A stretch of DNA of 32,600 bases, taken from IMG/VR virus record IMGVR_UViG_3300000116_000101, positions 1-32,600 of that record; one strand, written 5' to 3'. Position numbers and translations under genes: made by a program. This document shows, piece after piece, positions 31,556 through 32,600 of the stretch. This DNA comes from a virus. The notes beneath the pieces are model-generated. The model saw only the letters and a program-made list of their open reading frames with translations. It had not been told where the DNA came from and ran no database searches. The first letter of the stretch is position 1, and each line of letters starts with the position of its first letter.

Positions 31556-32193
31556 TATTCTATAATTATTTTAAATGATTTTTCAATAACTTCTCGAGGA
31601 CCTACATCATTATTAAATGTAGTTTTAATAAATACTTGTAAGGTATCACCAACCATCTCATTATCCATAAATATTTGCTGTCTAGGATTGTAATTATATT
31701 TACTATATGTACCTAATAAGGTTTCAGCATAGGGACACTCCCAACAAAAATTCTTCTGTATCTGGTACCCAGCAATATTTAAAGGAGGCATAATTTTTAC
31801 TATATCTGATAGGGTATATTCAATTTCTCCAATAGGGATTGGATTATTAAACCCACCTCCTGTAAACCAACTTAATACTGAATAAGTGGGTACAGTAAAT
31901 CGTAAATTCTCTAATGCTATCCAATAATCAGAATCATACTGCGTTTCAATTAATGGAACATCATTAATTACTGCGTTAACTTCATCAAGTTCACCTCTAA
32001 TAGTAAAATATTTGGGACCATAATAAAAAACATGCCAATATCCATTACTGTCTTGATAAGCATCAGGTTGAACTAACTCATCTATAAAAAATTCTGCGTT
32101 GCAATCACCATCTACACAAACATTTTCTATGATCTCCTCTGGGCTACATGCCCAGAAGAGAATTACTAAAAATATATAAATTATCTTTCTCAT
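31555..32193 (-). CDS. Predicted phage-encoded lipoprotein
   Basis: A 212-residue protein with a short basic start (M-R-K), a hydrophobic stretch at about residues 4-15 and a lipobox-like F-W-A-C16, so Cys16 would be lipidated. The mature end C-S-P-E-E resembles the acidic surface-export signal after Cys in Bacteroidota lipoproteins. Two Cys pairs (C-V-D-G-D-C and C-W-E-C near residues 27-32 and 152-155) could form disulfides, fitting a location outside the cytoplasm. The start overlaps the DUF932-like gene by one base (TAATG). Phage lipoproteins can block superinfection (as T5 Llp does) or alter the cell surface; that role is inference, as no homologue is recognised. Confidence 0.75.
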   Translation of the reverse strand: MRKIIYIFLVILFWACSPEEIIENVCVDGDCNAEFFIDELVQPDAYQDSNGYWHVFYYGPKYFTIRGELDEVNAVINDVPLIETQYDSDYWIALENLRFTVPTYSVLSWFTGGGFNNPIPIGEIEYTLSDIVKIMPPLNIAGYQIQKNFCWECPYAETLLGTYSKYNYNPRQQIFMDNEMVGDTLQVFIKTTFNNDVGPREVIEKSFKIIIE

Positions 32194-32600
32194 TATGCTA
32201 CAAATTCTAATGCTTTACTAAACATTTTTTTATTTACGTCTTGATCTTGCTTGAAATTCTTAATAACTCGAGCTTGACGTTTTTTTCCTGTTTTTGTAAT
32301 ATATTCGAAATTACCTTCAATAATATTTTCTTGAACTCTATTAAATACTTCCCAAAGCATATTTCCTTCATCTGCTTTACGTTGAGCTTCTAAAACTTCT
32401 TCAATTGCTTGATCATCAAAAGTATTTTCTGTATCTTCTACTCTAATATCTAAAAATGATTTGGCAAGATTAAACATTTGTTCTTCTCCTAATTCAATTT
32501 CTTTCATCTTATTCATTGCTTCAACAGTTAAAGGTAATCTTTCAACCATCTCTTTAATAGTATCTTGTAAAGTTGAAAAATCATAACCCATATGACGGAT
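32193..32600 (-). CDS. DUF932-like protein, C-terminal part (5' end off the window)
   Basis: The frame stays open to the right edge: before the Met at 32591 come I-R-H in frame, so the true start is outside and 135 residues are visible. I-R-H near the beginning of this segment and a late block L-W-E-V-F-N-R-V-Q-E-N followed by K-R-Q-A-R-V-I-K-N fit what I know of the C-terminal half of DUF932 (phage/plasmid TIGR03299-like) proteins, whose function is poorly known, often linked to replication or anti-restriction neighbourhoods. The middle is an acidic helical region (E-V-L-E-A-Q-R-K-A-D-E). It is coupled to the lipoprotein gene by a TAATG. The family call is tentative. Confidence 0.6.
   Translation of the reverse strand: MRHMGYDFSTLQDTIKEMVERLPLTVEAMNKMKEIELGEEQMFNLAKSFLDIRVEDTENTFDDQAIEEVLEAQRKADEGNMLWEVFNRVQENIIEGNFEYITKTGKKRQARVIKNFKQDQDVNKKMFSKALEFVA

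Noticed and set aside
31667-31676. Further late-word-like sequence CCATAAATAT on the plus strand
   Set aside because: Two mismatches and lies inside the lipoprotein coding sequence, away from any start codon.

Overview
The window is the late, structural half of a tailed phage genome of the contractile-tail (T4-like) type, plus a short block of accessory genes. All 31 genes I can support lie on the minus strand, so transcription runs from right to left and the text follows that order. DNA is strongly AT-rich. Start codons follow A/T-rich leaders with no recognisable Shine-Dalgarno sequence. One gene encodes a lipoprotein whose mature start (C-S-P-E-E) resembles the Bacteroidota surface-lipoprotein export signal, and another carries a carboxypeptidase-regulatory-like domain, which is common in Bacteroidota. 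I infer a phage of a (probably marine) Bacteroidota host. No host gene, integrase, tRNA or CRISPR array is visible.

Right end (about 28158-32600), accessory and early/middle-type genes: the C-terminal part of a DUF932-like protein, a lipoprotein, an unknown Lys/Asn/Tyr-rich protein, a T5orf172 (GIY-YIG-related) protein, two very small ORFs found by reading the sequence (46 and 56 aa, the latter hydrophobic), three small unknown helical proteins, an HD-domain phosphohydrolase and a single-pass membrane protein. Next comes a gp55-like late sigma factor (27439-28152), just ahead of the virion genes.

Middle (about 14647-27401), baseplate block: a 119-aa unknown, a gp5-type hub/spike OB-fold protein, a 488-aa protein with an Ig-like domain and several hydrophobic segments, a 131-aa unknown, gp25, gp6, a DNRLRE-like virion protein, a 155-aa protein, and a 1762-aa gpI/LamG-like giant. 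The order hub - gp25 - gp6 - very large wedge/periphery proteins follows the T4 logic.

Left (1-14590), tail-periphery and fibre block: a 1555-aa structural protein, a 221-aa protein, two paralogous 344/352-aa proteins, a collagen-like fibre, a 336-aa protein, a 700-aa Thr/Ala/Gly-rich repeat fibre, two small related helical proteins, and a second collagen-like fibre that runs off the left edge.

The strongest unexplained signal is a 10-bp word, ATATTTATAA in the sense of transcription. I find six exact copies, each in a short gap 4-49 nt upstream of a start codon. With two weaker copies they divide the late region into compact units. It is probably the late promoter used by the gp55-like factor, but it reads as the reverse complement of the classical T4 late box and in two cases sits almost on the start codon.
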